64,000 bases of DNA from Pilaira anomala (GCA_025716855.1 JAIXMQ010000009.1:588001-652000), one strand, 5' to 3'. Positions 47,566 through 58,628 are shown, counted from the stretch's first letter. Notes: generated by a model from the letters alone, not told the origin. Numbers and translations: made by a program.

Positions 47566-49192
47566 TTAATCTTGGTTGGCAGTTCTCTTCTTCTTTCTAA
47601 TATGTGTCTTTTCTCCAAAGTTCTTATCATGTAATTTCTATTAAACAAATGTTAATTTTATTATTCTTTTTTTTTTTAAAAAATAAATAAATAAACTTAC
47701 CATACTAGCTAAACGTTTAGCAGCAGTAACTTCACCAAGTTCCTCTAAAATTTCATTTTCATCAACATCATACTTTTCCATCTTTTTATCTAAGTTTTTA
47801 AAGATTAAATCAATATTTATATATTACTTTAAATAGTCGATATCAATACTTACTTGTACGTTCTTCGATACTTTGAATCAATTGAATATCTTTCTCAGCT
47901 ACAATCGAAATAGCCTTACCACCTCTACCAGCACGAGCAGTACGACCTACACGATGAATATAATCTGTAGGATCACGAGGAATATCATAGTTTAATACAC
48001 ATTCTACTGAAGGAATATCCAAACCACTAATAAATAAATAAAAAAAAATTAGTTTAATATGTTTATCACTTTTCATCTTTTTTTTTAAAAAAATAAAAAC
48101 TTTACCGAGAACCAACATCTGTAGAGATCAAAATCTTGATAACTTCAGCTCTAAATTTACCAAGCGAATCTAAACGTTGTTGTTGTGTCATTTCGGAATG
48201 AAGCGCAGTACAACGAATACCCAATTCCTTCAACATAACCGTCATCAATTCAGCTGTTGAACATCTTCCACAAAATATAATAATCGACTTTTCCTTTAAA
48301 TCTTCAGAACGTAAAAGATGTGCTAAATAAACCATTCGAACTTGCGATGGCACAAATACATAATATTGATCTAAAGTACTGACGGTCGAAGTAGACATAT
48401 CGCACATATGAACAAAAGGTCTCTTACTGGCATCTTCTTCTGCATCACGTAAAGCTAAAATCGATTCTGTCATGGTAGCTGTGAATAATAATGTGTCTCT
48501 CTTTGGGTAATAATGGTAGAATCGCTCTTAATTCGGGAACAAATGTCTCGGATAACATACGATCTGCTTCATCCATTACTAAAAATTTACAACGTCTTAA
48601 ATCAACTGCTCCAGAACTACTACGAATATGATCACGAAGACGACCTGGTGTAGCAATAATAACATGAGGTCTCTTTGCAAGTTCTAAAGCTTGTGCCATC
48701 ATATCTAATAAAAAAAAAGGGAATATATCCGTTTAAATAATCTAAATTCTTTCCCTTTTTTTGTCTATTAAAAATTAACTCACCCATGCCACCAACGACA
48801 ACAGACTCTTTAATACCCATTCCTTTACCGAGAACTCTAAATTGTTCAGCGATCTGGAAAGCCAGTTCTCTTGTAGGTGTCAAAACAAGAGCAAAGACAC
48901 CGTAAGGGTCCTCGGATAACTTTTGAATGATAGGAAGAGCAAAAGCAGCTGTCTTACCGGAACCTGTCTTGGCACCACCAATAACGTCTTTACCGGCAAG
49001 AATAGGGGGTATACAAGCTCTTTGAATCTCACTAGGTTCCTTGATCGACATGGCTTTTAAAGTATCGCATAACCAGCCTTCTACACCAATATCTGTAAAG
49101 CTGGTACCTTCAGGTGCAATTTCTTGTTTCTTCTTTTCAGTCACATTCTTCTTGGAAGCGGCTACTCTACTTAACGTTCTACTTTCTACCAT
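47566..49192 (-). CDS. DBP8: DEAD-box RNA helicase, Dbp8/DDX49-like, with one apparent frameshift
   Basis: Nucleolar helicase for small-subunit rRNA maturation. Exons (minus) 49192-48784, 48704-48106, 48026-47854, 47789-47701 and 47637-47566. Motifs: [99 protein letters not shown] and [10 protein letters not shown]. The C-terminus is basic ([13 protein letters not shown]). Spacing and wording fit DDX49/Dbp8. In exon 2 the frame breaks at about 48493-48499: ...PKERH continues off-frame while the next frame gives [13 protein letters not shown]. Two bases appear to be missing. All other phases fit, so this is either a sequencing error or a recent inactivation. Confidence 0.85.
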
Positions 49193-50409
49193 TTTTTTCT
49201 TCTTCTTACTGATTCAAGTAACTGTTAAAAAAAGATACTTTTTTTTTTTCCAAAAGAAAAAAAAAAATACCTAACTCTTCAGCAGTCGCATCTCAAGTCA
49301 CATTTTGAGAACGAACAACTTCAGAAAAGGAAAAACATGTTCTGCACATGCATACAGTAAAACAGCAGCCTTCAACAAAAAAGGAAAAGCATGTTCTGCA
49401 CATGCAATTCTAGCGAGAAAACATTAGAGAAATTACATGATCTGCAGATTTTTTCGTATCTCAAGCTTAAATTGAAAAATGTAGAAAAGAGAGCTATTAA
49501 CTAGCCCTTAAATATTTTGAAGCATACGAAGCAAATGAATATATTACGGTCGAAGCTTTTTACAATGAACAAAAAAAAATTAAACATTATGATTTAAGAA
49601 ATTTTTGAGTTCATGTCGTAGACTACCACTGTGATCTTTTCACAATATCCTTTCAGCAATTGAATAAATTGATTTTGCTGACATCCTTTAACAATTTGTC
49701 TCTCTCGAAAACATAAAGCTTATTATCACTTGTGTAATTTTCAATAGCGATTTTTTTTTAATTGAAGGGTATGTCTCCAACAAGTTATATACATTTACTG
49801 CTCTTGAGGTCAAACCAGCAAAATCCAAGCATATTACCAAGCAAATGTCTTTCTTTGTTGCTTTCATATATTTCAGCAAATCTATTAGTTACATTCATTA
49901 TAATACAATTGTAAAGTTATCAAGATTACAATAAAGCTCCTTTGTATCTCCATTTGTTGCTGAGGTAATTCCTCTGTTCTTTAAATCTCTTTTCTCAAGA
50001 GGGTCACTACACAAGCTTGACCAAGAAGCAAACACTTTGGCTACTTGTGATCTGATCTTCATTTTTTAGCTCATATTCATAGGTTAAAAACCTCTCTGGG
50101 AGGGAGGGGGGATTTTTTTGCTTCTCTTCCTTAACAAAGAAAAAAAAATATTTGTCAGTGAGATTAATTGACTAATTTTTTGTAATAGAATTACTGGAAC
50201 TATGATATGTCCTACCATTCATTTCTTGATACAATCCCTTGCCTGGAAAACGAATGAAGCCAAGCAAGAGATTAAGACGATGTTAGAAGGAAAGGAATGA
50301 GTAACAAAAGAAGAGGTCTGGGATATGAAAGGAGAGGTTAGGGCTATGAAAAAATAAACTAAAGTAAAAAATAAAAAAAAACCTTAAATACTAAAGAGAA
50401 AGGTGTCAG
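49193..50409. other. Intergenic region with short direct repeat
   Basis: No gene recognised. Coding-like debris occurs at about 49508-49606 (KYFEAYEANEYITVEAFYNE) without start or context. The repeat at 49327-49407 is listed separately. The rest is AT-rich, with a G7 run at about 50104. Confidence 0.35.
49327..49407 (+). repeat. Two 26-bp direct repeats with a CATGTTCTGCACATG core
   Basis: AAAGGAAAA(A/G)CATG..TGCACATGCA occurs at about 49327-49353 and 49381-49407. Each unit contains the near-palindrome CATG-TTCTGCA-CATG. It lies about 140-210 bp upstream of the minus-strand helicase start, so a regulatory role is possible but unproven. Confidence 0.5.
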
Positions 50410-50580
50410 TTACCGACTACTTGCTTTAAATACGATATAAAGGGATAAAATAAAGAGAATCACAATGTAATAAAGCTCTCCCATACTAAACTTTTGTTCA
50501 ATGACAAGCAATAATGTAAAAAATGCAAACAACTGTTTCATGAAAAAGTGAAGTAATACAAGACGATCCAAATGAGGCAT
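50410..50580 (-). CDS. Possible small two-helix membrane protein
   Basis: A 56-codon frame from ATG 50580 (an in-frame ATG at 50649 is also possible). It contains two hydrophobic stretches, QLFAFFTLLLVIE and ELYYIVILFILSLYIVF. It lies head-to-head with the first D-amino-acid oxidase, 114 bp apart. No family is recognised and chance is not excluded. Confidence 0.3.
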   Translation of the reverse strand: MPHLDRLVLLHFFMKQLFAFFTLLLVIEQKFSMGELYYIVILFILSLYIVFKASSR

Positions 50581-50694
50581 GATGATCGAGACCCGCGGCA
50601 ATTTTTTAATCCGTTGTGAATATTTAGAGCATCTTATTACTGTTATCATACTCTTTTTCCTTTCTATTCTTTCTTTCTTTCTTTTTAAAAAAAC

Positions 50695-50957
50695 ATGGAT
50701 ACCAACATTATCGTTTTAGGCGCCGGTGTAACTGGATTAACAACAGCTCTAGTATTGAAACAAAAGGGATATAAAAATGTTACCATCATAGCAAAATATG
50801 TACCTGGTGATATGTCCATTGAATATACTTCACCTTATGCAGGTAAGTTTTTTTGACTTTTGTGAAAAAAAAACTTGACATAAGTAACGACCTTTTTAGG
50901 TGCTCATTGGAGAACTTTGACTACGAACGACAATAAATTATTACAAAGTGAGTAAAT

Positions 50958-51006
<49 letters not shown>

Positions 51007-52222
51007 ACTTTTTTTTTCTTTCTGTTTGTCAATACTGATTCTTTTGCTGTTTTGGAAAGAATTTGATACAGTAAGTTATAAAAAGTTCATGGCATTTGGA
51101 GGAGGTGTAGAGGGATCTGTCAATGCAAGCGTGGGAGTTATGGTAGTTCCCAGTTACGATTATTATGATGATGATTCAGTAGCTGAAGTAACCGATCCTT
51201 GGTTTAAAGATATTGTTCAAAATGTAAGTTTTTTTTTTTTAACAATGGATAAACGATTTGGCATTAAAAGGTAAATAAATTATAGTTTAAATTTTTAACT
51301 GAAAAAGATGGATTACCAGCAGGAGCAAAACTTGGTCATTCCTACACTACAGGTAAAAAAAAAAAATAAAATAAAATAAAGAATAAAAAAAATCATACGT
51401 TATATAACTCTTTTTTTTTTTTTAGTATTGATTAACCCAGCCATTTATTTAAAATGGCTCGATAGTCAATTTAAAAAACTAGGCGGAATCGTGATAAAAA
51501 AAACAATTACGCATATTGATGAAATATTCGATTTGATAGATCAAAAGAATATTCAACATGCATCTTTAATTAATTGTACTGGATTAGGTGCAAGGTTTCT
51601 GGGTGGAGTACAAGACGGTGCATTATATCCTACCCGCGGTCAAACAGTCATTGTTCATGCTCCTCATATTAAGAAAACCATGACTCATGTTAGTTCACAA
51701 GGTATGACCTATGTGATTCCAAGATCCGATGGTACAGTGATTCTTGGTGGAACAGCTAACAAATGTGACTAGTGAGTAATCTTTTGTAATTCATTGGTGT
51801 TTCTTTTTTTTTTTACTAAATACATACTTATAATAGTAATCCATTTGTTGACGATGTTACTATTCAATCTATTCTTGAACGAACTTCTGCCTTATGTCCT
51901 GAAGTAGATAGTTCATTAAAGATTATTCGAAATGCTGTGGGTTTGCGTCCTTCAAGGATTGGTGGTCCTCGATTTGAAAATGAAATCAAAAGTAAGTAGT
52001 CAGAAGCATTTTCCCCGAAAACTTTCAACATATGTAACACAAAATTAATAAACGGAACAATAATCTGTAGGGTCCAAGCATCATAACTTTGCACTTCACG
52101 TCACTCATGCTTATGGACATGGAGGATTTGGATATCAATCTAGTTGGGGATCTGCGGAATATGCCGTTAAATTAATGGAAAAAGGATTACCTACAACAAC
52201 AACAACAAATTCTCGTCTTTAA
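50695..52222 (+). CDS. D-amino-acid oxidase, copy 1 (peroxisomal)
   Basis: FAD enzyme oxidising D-amino acids to 2-oxo acids, ammonia and H2O2. Seven exons: 50695-50842, 50900-50947, 51060-51223, 51286-51352, 51426-51771, 51837-51991, 52071-52222. All phases fit and give 359 aa. The dinucleotide fold VLGAGVTGLTTALVL is followed by GDMSIEYTSPYAGAHWR, INCTGLGAR, YVIPRSDGTVILGG (substrate-binding Arg) and GHGGFGYQSSWG. The last residues are SRL, a PTS1 peroxisomal signal, as usual for this enzyme. Intron 2 contains a (GA)n microsatellite (50960-51000). The gene is the paralogue of 57231-58628. Confidence 0.94.
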
Positions 52223-52300
52223 AATTAGATTTACATATGATAAATTGACCAAATAAAAATAATAAAATTATGCAAGCAAAAAGTGGTACCATCATTAATA

Positions 52301-52632
52301 CAGTGAGAAGGGTAAATTTTGTCACTTTGAGAAAATTGAATGTTCGTAACTAAAAAATAAATGTCACTTTCCCTTTGTGTCTAGAAATTTTGTCCTTTTG
52401 AAATAAATGATATATCACAATAAGTTAAATCAAATTGACCTAAATAGTAGTTCTTTCTTCATTTTAAATTCTAGACAGCTTCTTTTATACTTTTATTTTG
52501 AAACTATGGTAAATACTTTTTTTTTTTACAACTACAACTATTCAAAGAAAAAGTGTAACTGCTCAGACAAGAAGTGCAGCTGCTGTGGAAATAAAACAAA
52601 TAAGAAAAATAAACAATATACAAATCGATTTT
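52301..52632 (+). repeat. Left long inverted terminal repeat
   Basis: Pairs with 56735-57073 on the opposite strand. The first 75 bp agree almost fully (GGTAAATTTTGTCACTTTGAG; GTTCGTAACTAAAAAATAAA), the middle is diverged, and about 85 bp at 52538-52622 are nearly identical again. That inner block encodes KKKCNCSDKKCSCCGNKTNKK in both copies. Confidence 0.75.
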
Positions 52633-53274
52633 ATTCTATACAGAATATTTTATAAAAATGAGGGTCTATTTATATTAAATTGAGAGTGAAAGCACTGTAA
52701 ATAAATGTTGCTGCTGTTATGAAGGATGCAAACCATATAGTTACACCAATTTACTTGCTGTGTTGGTTGCTAACGGATTTGGTTATTGGTTTATCATTCT
52801 AAGTTTGCAGACCGTGATTTATTTTGCAGATACTACACAGACGGCGGGTCAGAACCCAAGATACAAAACATAGAGAGGATATCGTATATGGAAGGACGCC
52901 TATTGATGGCTTAAAAGACAAGGGTTGTACTATAAAAAAATCCTACACGTAACAGCATAAGAAACAGGAGAGAAAGACGACTCTAGTTTAAAGAAATAAA
53001 GATTGCATTTGAACAAGTAGTTTTTTTTTTTTTACGTATATAATATACAAAACATATTATTGTACGCGCAGCCAAGCTCGTTTTGTTAATATTAACTTGT
53101 AAAAGATCTTCATATAATCATTTTCTTTTATATCATCTCTTAATAAGCACCTGTAAAAACCAATGGTTTGAGTATCAGATGCCAACAGTTATGCTGGTTT
53201 CAAGACCTTGTGTATTCTAAAAAAAAATGCCTCTTGTTTTCGTGCAAAAAGCAAAAACCAACTGAATTTAACAA

Positions 53275-53459
53275 GCACTACATCTGCTCGGATTGCCTTC
53301 TCCTTAACACAAATACATGTGCTTAGAACAAGATGTACCTACTGCTGCCACCATATCATACACCGTCCATTGGCTTGGGGGACTAAATGCATGAAAAGAG
53401 AATCAGACTGACGTATGGCTGTGCTTGACTATCCAAAAACTATCAAAAAAGCTCGTTTG

Positions 53460-53500
<41 letters not shown>

Positions 53501-53790
53501 CGTTAAATAGCAATATTTTAAGACAAACAATATACTACATATACCTTGGTGTTGAAACAGGAACGTTATTTAGTAATCAAAACCACCACACCTGCTCGGA
53601 TTGCCTTCTCCCTAACACAAATACATGCGCTTAGAGCAAGATGTACCTACTGCTGCCACCATATCATACACCGTCCATTGGCTTGGGGGACTAAATGCAT
53701 GAAAAGAGAATCAGACTAACGTATGGCTGTGATCGATACTACTAGAAAATTCAAGCACCACACCTGCTCGGATTGCCTTTTCTTTAATAC
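53275..53790 (+). repeat. Direct repeats of about 150 bp inside the element (two full, one partial)
   Basis: Units are 53275-53423 and 53583-53731, about 95 % alike by eye, and a partial unit at 53755-53790. Each starts near CTGCTCGGATTGCC and the full units end CGTATGGCTGTG. One frame gives HYICSDCLLLNTNTCA, a CxxC zinc-finger-like start, before a stop. An A38 run (53460-53498) sits between units 1 and 2. Confidence 0.75.
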
Positions 53791-54360
53791 AATTGTATTA
53801 TATACCTAGTGAAATGTGCTATCAAACTAGAATGCTGATTGACTTGAAGAAACGAATGCAAATTTATAAACGTGGACAAAGGAAATCTGGATTTTGTAAT
53901 AAACACGTCGGACGTTTAACTCCCAACACCCAAAGACTTTTTATCTCTTTTAGGAAAGAATTTCAGACACAGTTTTTTTAATAATATACTATTGGCTTAA
54001 GTTTTAGACCGATTTCTCTGTTATTTTTAGTGTATTTTTTTCTTTTTTCTTAAAAAAAAATTACGTATTTTTACATGAGATTTTTACTATGACAAAAGAG
54101 GGACCAGAAGACACCAAATTTCGAAATGTTTATAAGACGAATGTCTTCTTCTTCATTTACTACGAATCCGAAGTCCATTATCTCTCTACAACGGAAGTTA
54201 TCTTGAACAGGGATCACAGCAGCGGGCTTGATGTGTAGATTAGCAATATATTTTGGTTCTTATAGACAACTACATGCGGTAGTGCTCAAGTAACAAGAGA
54301 TACAAGTATGAAGAGAATGAGCATTTATACCCCTTTTCAATCTCCAAAGATCAATATAAA

Positions 54361-55400
54361 GCTGTTCAACATGCCATTAATAGTTCATTCAAGTATATAC
54401 CCGCAGGAACGTTCAGTGGAAGCTTTGCTGGTCAAAGTTTTGACAATCAAAAAGGCAATTACCGAAGTGTAGACTGGATCTCATGGCTGGTTCATATTGT
54501 TCCTTTATTGATTGCTCCATTCTGTCCACCTGATTGCAAGGATGCTATTTCTGCGCTTTGCCATGGTCTCCAAGTCAGCTTACAATGGTGTATTACTCCA
54601 GAAGATTTGTATGATATCAAAACGTAAGTGAATATGTTTAAAAAAAAAAAAAAAAAAAAAAAAACAAACAAACAAACTAACTTTAAAAATTCTCTTTTGT
54701 AGTTCATTTTCCACTTGGTTTAATTACCTCAACAAATGCCTCGTTCAGAAAATGATTTCTCGTACTGTCTTCCGTGCCAACATGCATCTACTTTTGCATG
54801 TACCTAGTATCATTCGTCGTATGGGGTAAGTCAATGATATCGTAATAATTTCCATCAACGGTATAACTTACAAATTTCGCATATCTTTACACATAGTCCT
54901 TTGCGTTGTCTGTCTTTGAGAAGTATGGAAAGAGGCATTGGTAAGCTGAAGCGAGTAATGAAGGGAAGTAAACTTGTCGGGATTTCCGCAGGCAATCTTC
55001 AACTATCTTGAACTGTCTGGAATGGTAACCTTCGAAAAGGAAGAAAAAGAACGTAGTGCTTTAGCAAAGCCTATTTATTTAGAACATCCTCTTGAAGAAG
55101 GCTTACCCCAACTCTGGGAGCCATTCGCAAGTAGCTACAATACCGAAAAACTCAGGCAAGAAATAGACCTTGGTAAGTCTAAATTGCAGGCTATATTACT
55201 GGTACTTGGGTGCTTGCTATGTTGAATTATATTGCTCGTAGAGAAAGTTGTCCTACTCCGTCATTTCCTCCTCATTTTTTTGGTCAGGAAATGATTATTG
55301 CACCTAAGCTTTGGTGTGATAATACTGTTTACAGTTCGGATCTCTCAATGAGAAGCAACAAGAATGCAACAAAAAAAGGTGAATATATAATGTTCGGTGC
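54361..55400 (+). pseudogene. Transposase C-terminal region with DUF4218-like block, decayed
   Basis: Exons can be followed at 54361-54623, about 54702-54826 and about 54898-54990 with good GT..AG sites. They encode AVQHAINSSFKYIPAGTFSG, DWISWLVHIVPLLIAPFCP, NMHLLLHVPSIIRRMGP and RSMERGIGKLKRVMKGSK. The 'LLH.P..IR..GP......MER..G.LKR' order is that of the DUF4218-type region in CACTA/Plavaka-like transposases. A stop follows at about 55010. The +1 frame continues FNYLELSGMVTFEKEE, LEEGLPQLWEPFASSY, then another shift to NYIARRESCPTPSFPP and LWCDNTVYSSDL. At least two frame breaks suggest inactivation, unless further introns are missed. The catalytic DDE part is not seen. Confidence 0.55.
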
Positions 55401-55479
55401 TACTAAAATAAACGCGTAAACAGCACCAACGATAGCTGTTTTCTACCTGACACATTGGATGATGATGTTATAAATATGA

Positions 55480-56636
55480 TAAATAAGTTTACCCGTGTAA
55501 GTCACACTTTGCAACAGTAATAAATAAGTAGACTAAAAAGAGTTTGTTTATATATTTATAGGCTGTTGAATACCACACGAAGGATATGCTTCTTATACCA
55601 ACTAAAATTGAGCATATCAACATTATTTCTCTGCTTAACACAAGGTAAAATATTTTCTTTGTAAAACATTTAAAACGTTGGACTATTGATTAAATGTATA
55701 ATGACCCATTCTTCTTTTTTGATGATATGTAGCTTCTTTAACAGCTGTAAAGAAAGCGACGTTTATCAATACAACTACCAGTACTATCAAGCACCTGAAG
55801 AATTAAAAAACATGGAGAATAACTTCAAAATCAAATATGTAGTCCCATTTGTAAATGCTGCTTTTGATGTTAATGATAAATTAGTTGCTTATTGGTAAGC
55901 TGTTATATTACTGATAATGTTATTGTTGTGTAAAACATAATTCTCATTGGTGAGTGGTGATTTTTTAAATGCAGGGATACACCTTTGGATCTTTATAGAA
56001 ACTCAAACATGAAAATACAAAGAAAAAAGACTACTGATGCTAAATTCGCAACAATCGATAGCATTGAAATTGGTGTTGTAGAGATCAAACCATTCAAGAC
56101 TCTCTTGGAAGCACTTGAAGAAGATCGTGCCCGACTTGCGGAGATCAGCAAAAAGATGCTTCATAAAAGGCTTTTAACTGCAAAGAGTTAAAAAGAATTA
56201 AATACATTTGCCACTATGATTGCAGATGAATGCTGATTTTTTTTCTAGTCCAGAAGTTTGTCTTATATTGACACTTCTACAAACAGGCCATGATATTGAA
56301 TATTTTGTTCATGTATATAATCCTCAAAAATCAACAGTGGTAAGCAGTGATGGAATTGACAACGGAAAAAAAGTATACTTTCCGGCTTTTGAAAAAATCA
56401 ATTCTCCCCACTTTCCCAAAAACTTTTAGCCATATGTCACTTTCGTTAGAATCTTTGGTTCATTACAAGGTAAGGAAAAAAAAAAAAGAAAGAGAGAGAA
56501 CATAGTTAAGGTGTTAATGGGTTAGATTATACTTTAATTTTATTAGAAAATGATGGCCAAAAGTATTGCTTCAGCTTCTGATGCCGAAAAGCCGTATCTT
56601 TACAGCGATGACTACAAAGATTTGAACCAACTGTAA
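55480..56636 (+). pseudogene. D..ExK family gene inside the element, probably decayed
   Basis: Spliceable exons are about 55480-55497, 55562-55644, 55733-55895 (joining W across the intron at 55896-55976) and 55977-56191. They give MINKFTR-AVEYHTKDMLLIP, NFKIKYVVPFVNAAFDVND, KKTTDAKFATIDSIEIGVVE with IKP, and EEDRARLAEISKKMLHKRL, ending at a stop. A further frame at 56224-56427 plus its continuation reads LILTLLQTGHDIEYFVHVYN, VYFPAFEKINSPHF and SLESLVHYK. The latter matches the downstream part of the relic at 30388. The Asp-(14)-ExK core resembles PD-(D/E)XK nucleases. The break after TAKS suggests decay. Confidence 0.45.
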
Positions 56637-56734
56637 CCCTGCTAAGCTGAATGATGAATAGGTTAATTTCGTCATTCAGCTATAAGCACTTTAAACTTTG
56701 TAAATTCTGTGCCGTAAATAAATTAGCAAATTTG

Positions 56735-57073
56735 TATATTGTTTATTATTTTTCTTATTTGTTTTATTTCCACAGCAGCTGCACTTCTTGTCTGAGCAGT
56801 TACACTTTTTCTTTGAGTAGTTGTAGTTCTTATAAAAAATAAAAGTATCTGTCATAGTTTTAAAATAAAAATATAGAAGAAGCTGTTGAGAATTCAAAAT
56901 GAAGAAAGAACAACTATTATTTAGGTCAATTCGATTTAACTTGTGACATTTCTCTTGCTCAAAAGGACAATCATTTTTGGCTTAGTGCCATTCATTTTTT
57001 TGGAAAGTGACATTTATTTTTTAGTTACGAACATTCGATTTTCTCAAAGTGACAAAATTTACCGTTCTCACTG
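56735..57073 (-). repeat. Right long inverted terminal repeat
   Basis: Reverse complement partner of the left repeat, with the same Cys-rich reading frame on the minus strand (TDTFIFYKNYNYSKKKCNC and onward). It lies about 160 bp upstream of the second D-amino-acid-oxidase gene. Confidence 0.75.
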
Positions 57074-57230
57074 TATATGGCGTTTAAAGTCTTCTTTATA
57101 AAGACTTGTGATAATAATGGATTATAGGTGGGAAAAAGAAACAAATAATAGTTTATAAGCATTCCTTTTTTCTCTCTCTCTCTCTCTCTTTTTCTTTTGT
57201 ATAATAATATTATTTTTTAATAAAAACTAA

Positions 57231-58628
57231 ATGAATACAAAAGTGAACGTAATTGGATCCGGTGTGATTGGATTAACTACTGCATTACTATTACAGCAAA
57301 AAGGATACAATGTAACCATTATCGCTAATGATTTCCCAGGAGATAAAAGTATTCAATACACGTCCCCTTGTGCAGGTGCAAGATGGAAGACTTTAGCTCC
57401 CAATTTTGATTTAAGGTTACAAAGTAGGTGTATATTAATAACATTTTATTTTACTTGTTTAAACTCATATATATACATATATAAAGGACATGATGCTGTT
57501 TCCTTTAAATTCTTTTGGGAACTTGCTAAATCAAATGCTGCTGAAGCTGGTATTATGATTGTTTCTGCTTTTGATTATTATCAAGAAAAGCCTACAGCAG
57601 ATCAACTTGATCCATGGTGGAAGAATTTAGTACCTACTGTAAGTTATAAATTTTTATTTGTCTCTCTCTCTCGCAGGAACAATATTTTGACATCTATTTA
57701 TGTATTAGTTTCAATTTATTGCTGAAGCGGAATTACCTAAAGATACATCTTTCGGATATTATTATACTACAAGTAAGGAAATTGCATATGTGAGCTTATT
57801 GTATACGTACTTTTTTTAATGACCTTATTCTAAATCTATTTAGTGGTAATTAACCCGGTTGTGTACTTACCTTGGCTATTAAAGCAGTTTCTAAATATGG
57901 GTGGAAGATGTCAAAAGAAAAACATTCGGTCACTTTCGGAAGTAGTAGATGATGTCGATATCGTTGTTAACTGTACAGGTATCCGGGCCAAAGAGTTAAC
58001 TCATGATCAAAGCTTAATTGCAAGCCGAGGACATAATTTGATAGTGAAGGCTCCTCAAATAAGACAAACTATGTCGATGGAAACTAAATCCAGTTACACT
58101 TATATTATTCCCAGATCAGATGGTACAGTTGTGTTAGGTACAACCAAAGAAGAAAATAACGGGTAAAAAGTAAAAAAAAAAAAAAGGAAAGTATAGAATA
58201 TACATAACCTGATTAATTTGATTTTCCAGTAATTCCGAGACCGGTGATAAAACGGAAGTTAATATTTTACGAAGAGCTATTCAATGTTGCCCTGAATTAA
58301 GTTTGAAAGGAGAATTGGATTCTTTACAAGTCCTAGAAACTGTTGTAGGACTTCGACCTACACGAAAAGGAGGACCAAGAATACAAAACGAATTCTATAG
58401 TAAGTAAAATATATAAACATATCTATTTCTACTATTTTTTTTAAAAGAAAAAAAAAAGTTTCGCCCACAGGTAAAAAGACTTTAATAACTCATAATTATG
58501 GCCATGGTGGGTCAGGTTATCAATCAAGTTGGGGATCTTGTCAAGAAGCTGTAAAATTAGTGCGCCAAGGACATACATTGATTAAACATGAAAGACTTCA
58601 AATCAGAAAATTACTTTCTCGTCTATAA
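57231..58628 (+). CDS. D-amino-acid oxidase, copy 2 (peroxisomal)
   Basis: Paralogue of 50695-52222. Six exons: 57231-57423, 57487-57638, 57709-57772, 57844-58162, 58230-58399, 58471-58628, giving 351 aa. The FAD fold VIGSGVIGLTTALLL is followed by GDKSIQYTSPCAGARWK, VNCTGIRAKEL, YIIPRSDGTVVLG and GHGGSGYQSSWG. The C-terminus RKLLSRL ends in the PTS1 signal SRL. It lacks the first intron of copy 1 (after SPYAG), while the other five intron positions correspond. All catalytic-motif positions seen in copy 1 are kept, so both should be active. A CT-rich leader precedes the ATG. Confidence 0.94.

Larger units (their letters stand above)
52301..57073. mobile_element. 4.8-kb DNA transposon-like element with long inverted terminal repeats
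   Basis: The left end (52301) reads CAGTGAGAAGGGTAAATTTT. The right end, reverse-complemented from 57073, reads CAGTGAGAACGGTAAATTTT. Both are directly flanked by TA (52299-52300 and 57074-57075), a probable 2-bp target duplication. The inverted repeats extend about 330 bp inward with growing divergence but a nearly identical inner block. Inside lie 150-bp direct repeats (53275-53790), transposase exons with a DUF4218-like block (54361-55400) and a D..ExK family gene (55480-56630). TA duplication with CAGT ends recalls Tc1/mariner or Mirage; the transposase instead recalls the CACTA/Plavaka group. Classification is open. Confidence 0.6.

Noticed and set aside
53460..53498. A38 tract as the tail of a retroposed copy
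   Set aside because: It lies between two direct repeats inside the inverted-repeat element and no retrocopy sequence precedes it.
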